Shown here piece after piece: positions 62,857 to 64,000 of a stretch of 64,000 nucleotides of DNA (positions are counted from its first letter, which is position 1; each line of letters starts with the position of its first letter). The stretch is taken from assembly GCA_014584695.1 (NCBI GenBank), contig JACTMI010000010.1, forward strand, positions 1-64,000. The letters are read 5' to 3'. The notes under the pieces were generated by a model. The model was given only the letters and a program-made list of their open reading frames with translations, was not told the DNA's origin and made no database searches. The position numbers and the translations under genes are program-made. This stretch comes from Acidobacteriota bacterium (lineage in GTDB: Bacteria; Acidobacteriota; Thermoanaerobaculia; Multivoradales; JAGPDF01).

Positions 62857-63644
62857 GCCACGCTCCTCAGCTCCCCGGCACGGCGGGGGTCTCGAGCCGG
62901 CAGCTTGCGCGACAGCCGCGCGAGCTCGCCTTCGACGACCCGCAGCAGCTCGCGCGCCGCGGCGCGCCTCACATTCTCCGGCCCCGCCGACACCGCCTCG
63001 GGCGGCGCCACGATCGGCGCACCGATGCGCACGACGACGCGACCGATCCTCGGTTTGCGGCCGAGACGTGCCGCCGCCGGCAGGTCGATGCCGACCGGGA
63101 TCACCGGCGCGCCCGTGGCCATGGCCAGGTGCGCTACCCCGCGACGGAGGCGCGACAGGTGGCCCGCGCCAGTGCGGCGCGTGCCCTCCGGATAGAGCCC
63201 CACGTCGCCGCCGCGCTCGAGCGTCCAGACCGCCTCGGCGAGAGGGTCGAAGTGGCGACGCGCCCGCCGCCGACGCTCGCGCAAACCGAAGCGGGCCGGC
63301 TTGGCGTAGATCGGAATCGGATCGATCTCGCGCACGATCCAACCCGTCCACGGCAGCTCGGCGAACATCCAGTCGACGAGAAAGCGGATTGGCCGGCCGC
63401 GCCGGAGCGCTACCAGGGTCGCCGGCGCCAGCAGCGTCTCCCAGACTCCATGGTGGGAGAGGGCGAAGACCGAGCCGCCGGGCAGGCCATCGAGACGCGA
63501 CCGCCCCTCCACACGGAGCGCGCCGAGCGAGCAGCAGAGCAGTGCCCGCAGCAGGACACGCCGGCGTCGGCTAGGCATCTCCGAAAGGTCGAGCCCGGCG
63601 ACCCTCCGGGGGTCGAGTCGGAGCGCGTCCGCTACCGCAGCCAT
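62853..63644 (-). CDS. PlsC-like lysophospholipid acyltransferase
   Basis: 263 aa. Acyltransferase motifs: GGSVFALSHHGVWETLLAPA (motif I, here H-H-G-V-W-E, i.e. HX4E instead of the usual HX4D), RFLVDWMFAELPWTGWIVRE, then VGLYPEGTRRTGAGHLSRLR (motif III, EGTR) and APVIPVGI (motif IV). First gene of the operon and coupled by ATGA to the N-acyltransferase. The pair resembles the two acylations of ornithine-lipid type synthesis (N-acyl then O-acyl), though OlsB-type sequence was not recognised. Confidence 0.85.
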   Translation of the reverse strand: MAAVADALRLDPRRVAGLDLSEMPSRRRRVLLRALLCCSLGALRVEGRSRLDGLPGGSVFALSHHGVWETLLAPATLVALRRGRPIRFLVDWMFAELPWTGWIVREIDPIPIYAKPARFGLRERRRRARRHFDPLAEAVWTLERGGDVGLYPEGTRRTGAGHLSRLRRGVAHLAMATGAPVIPVGIDLPAAARLGRKPRIGRVVVRIGAPIVAPPEAVSAGPENVRRAAARELLRVVEGELARLSRKLPARDPRRAGELRSVA

Positions 63645-63816
63645 GGCGTCTTTCTAGCGCGCCGCCGCGACGGAACACCGACGGTCGTTCGACCGCGCCG
63701 TGACGATGTCGCCACGAGGCCGTCGCGCCCTCCTTCGCTGCACGCCCGTCGCGGCGCCGTCACGTCGGCGCCCGACGCCACACCTAGATTCACCGCCGCT
63801 ACCGGAGGCCCGGCCG

Positions 63817-64000
63817 ATGAAGCGACGCTGCGACATCCACGTCCACAGCAAGCATTCCGACCGTCCCAGTGAGTGGTACCTCGAACAGCTCGGCTCACCC
63901 GAGAGTTTCACCGAGCCGCTCGAGATCTACCGCCTCGCCAAGGCGCGCGGCATGGACTTCGTCACCATTTCGGACCACGACTCGATCGCGGGCGCGCTCG
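63817..64000 (+). CDS. PHP-domain protein, 5' part only
   Basis: At least 61 codons, cut by the window edge. MKRRCDIHVHSKHSDRPSEW carries the first PHP motif (HVHSKHSD) and FVTISDHDSIAGAL the second (SDHD), so a metal-dependent phosphoesterase domain begins here. GGAGG lies 9 nt upstream of the ATG. It is divergent from the lipid operon; in related genomes PHP proteins are often fused to or next to glycosyltransferases, which cannot be tested here. Confidence 0.85.
   Translation, partial: MKRRCDIHVHSKHSDRPSEWYLEQLGSPESFTEPLEIYRLAKARGMDFVTISDHDSIAGAL

Noticed and set aside
1-64000. A CRISPR array or tandem-repeat array.
   Set aside because: No short direct repeats at regular spacing were seen; the repeats found are dispersed or separated by kilobases.

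Overview
This is a 64 kb chromosomal window of very GC-rich DNA. It has dense, often 4-nt-overlapping operons and no rRNA, intact tRNA or CRISPR array. Two secreted proteins end in an IPTL-type C-terminal sorting signal, two end in a 'DGFExG...W' tail, and one carries a dockerin-like repeat. A Mrp/Mbh antiporter locus and a heme-bearing outer-membrane protein are also present. Together these suggest an Acidobacteriota member, perhaps a Thermoanaerobaculia relative. That placement is inference from protein style; no marker gene lies in the window.

Region 1 (1-16 kb) is accessory. It holds an AbiEi/AbiEii/PRiA4-type operon, a complete IS5-family element sitting exactly at the stop codon of a truncated plasmid repA, a HigBA toxin-antitoxin pair with its promoter-operator, a degraded AbiEii tail, a winged-helix/nucleotidyltransferase pair and a second small-protein/nucleotidyltransferase pair. 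Three direct copies of a ~100-bp repeat separate the first cassettes. Between 6.7 and 15 kb these alternate with ordinary genes: a SpoIIE-type phosphatase receptor, an IPTL-CTERM protein, a GH25 lysozyme, and a MocR regulator divergent from an EamA transporter. A collapsed scar of the second nucleotidyltransferase module also lies there.

Region 2 (16-33 kb) is an ion-transport locus. A leftward operon has the order mnhE-F-G-mbhD-mbhE-B-C-D plus two more NuoL/M-like subunits, a 69-aa membrane protein and a P2A-type ATPase. This matches the antiporter half of archaeal Mbh but has no hydrogenase genes. A divergent rightward operon encodes a complete A(B)CDEFG Mrp/Pha antiporter. A 263-bp gap separates them.

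Region 3 (33-46 kb) contains a delta-60-repeat secreted protein, a lipoprotein with an HELHH metalloprotease motif, an AraC regulator, a DUF4440 protein, a five-heme cytochrome followed by a heme-motif beta-barrel protein, a VOC protein, a membrane-protein/winged-helix pair, and a DoxX-YceI operon. The DoxX-YceI operon has a clear sigma-54 promoter next to a divergent XylR/DmpR-like activator.

Region 4 (46-64 kb) contains an AmpG-like transporter, an alanine-dehydrogenase-like gene coupled to a CoA-transferase, a second IPTL-CTERM protein, small housekeeping-type genes, and an 1,869-aa multidomain secreted protein with dockerin-like and cohesin-like parts followed by a small cohesin-like protein. 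After these come a four-gene operon with a membrane/winged-helix pair like that at 42 kb, a lipid or glycolipid operon (PlsC-like, N-acyltransferase, PAP2, GT4) and the start of a PHP-domain gene cut by the window end.
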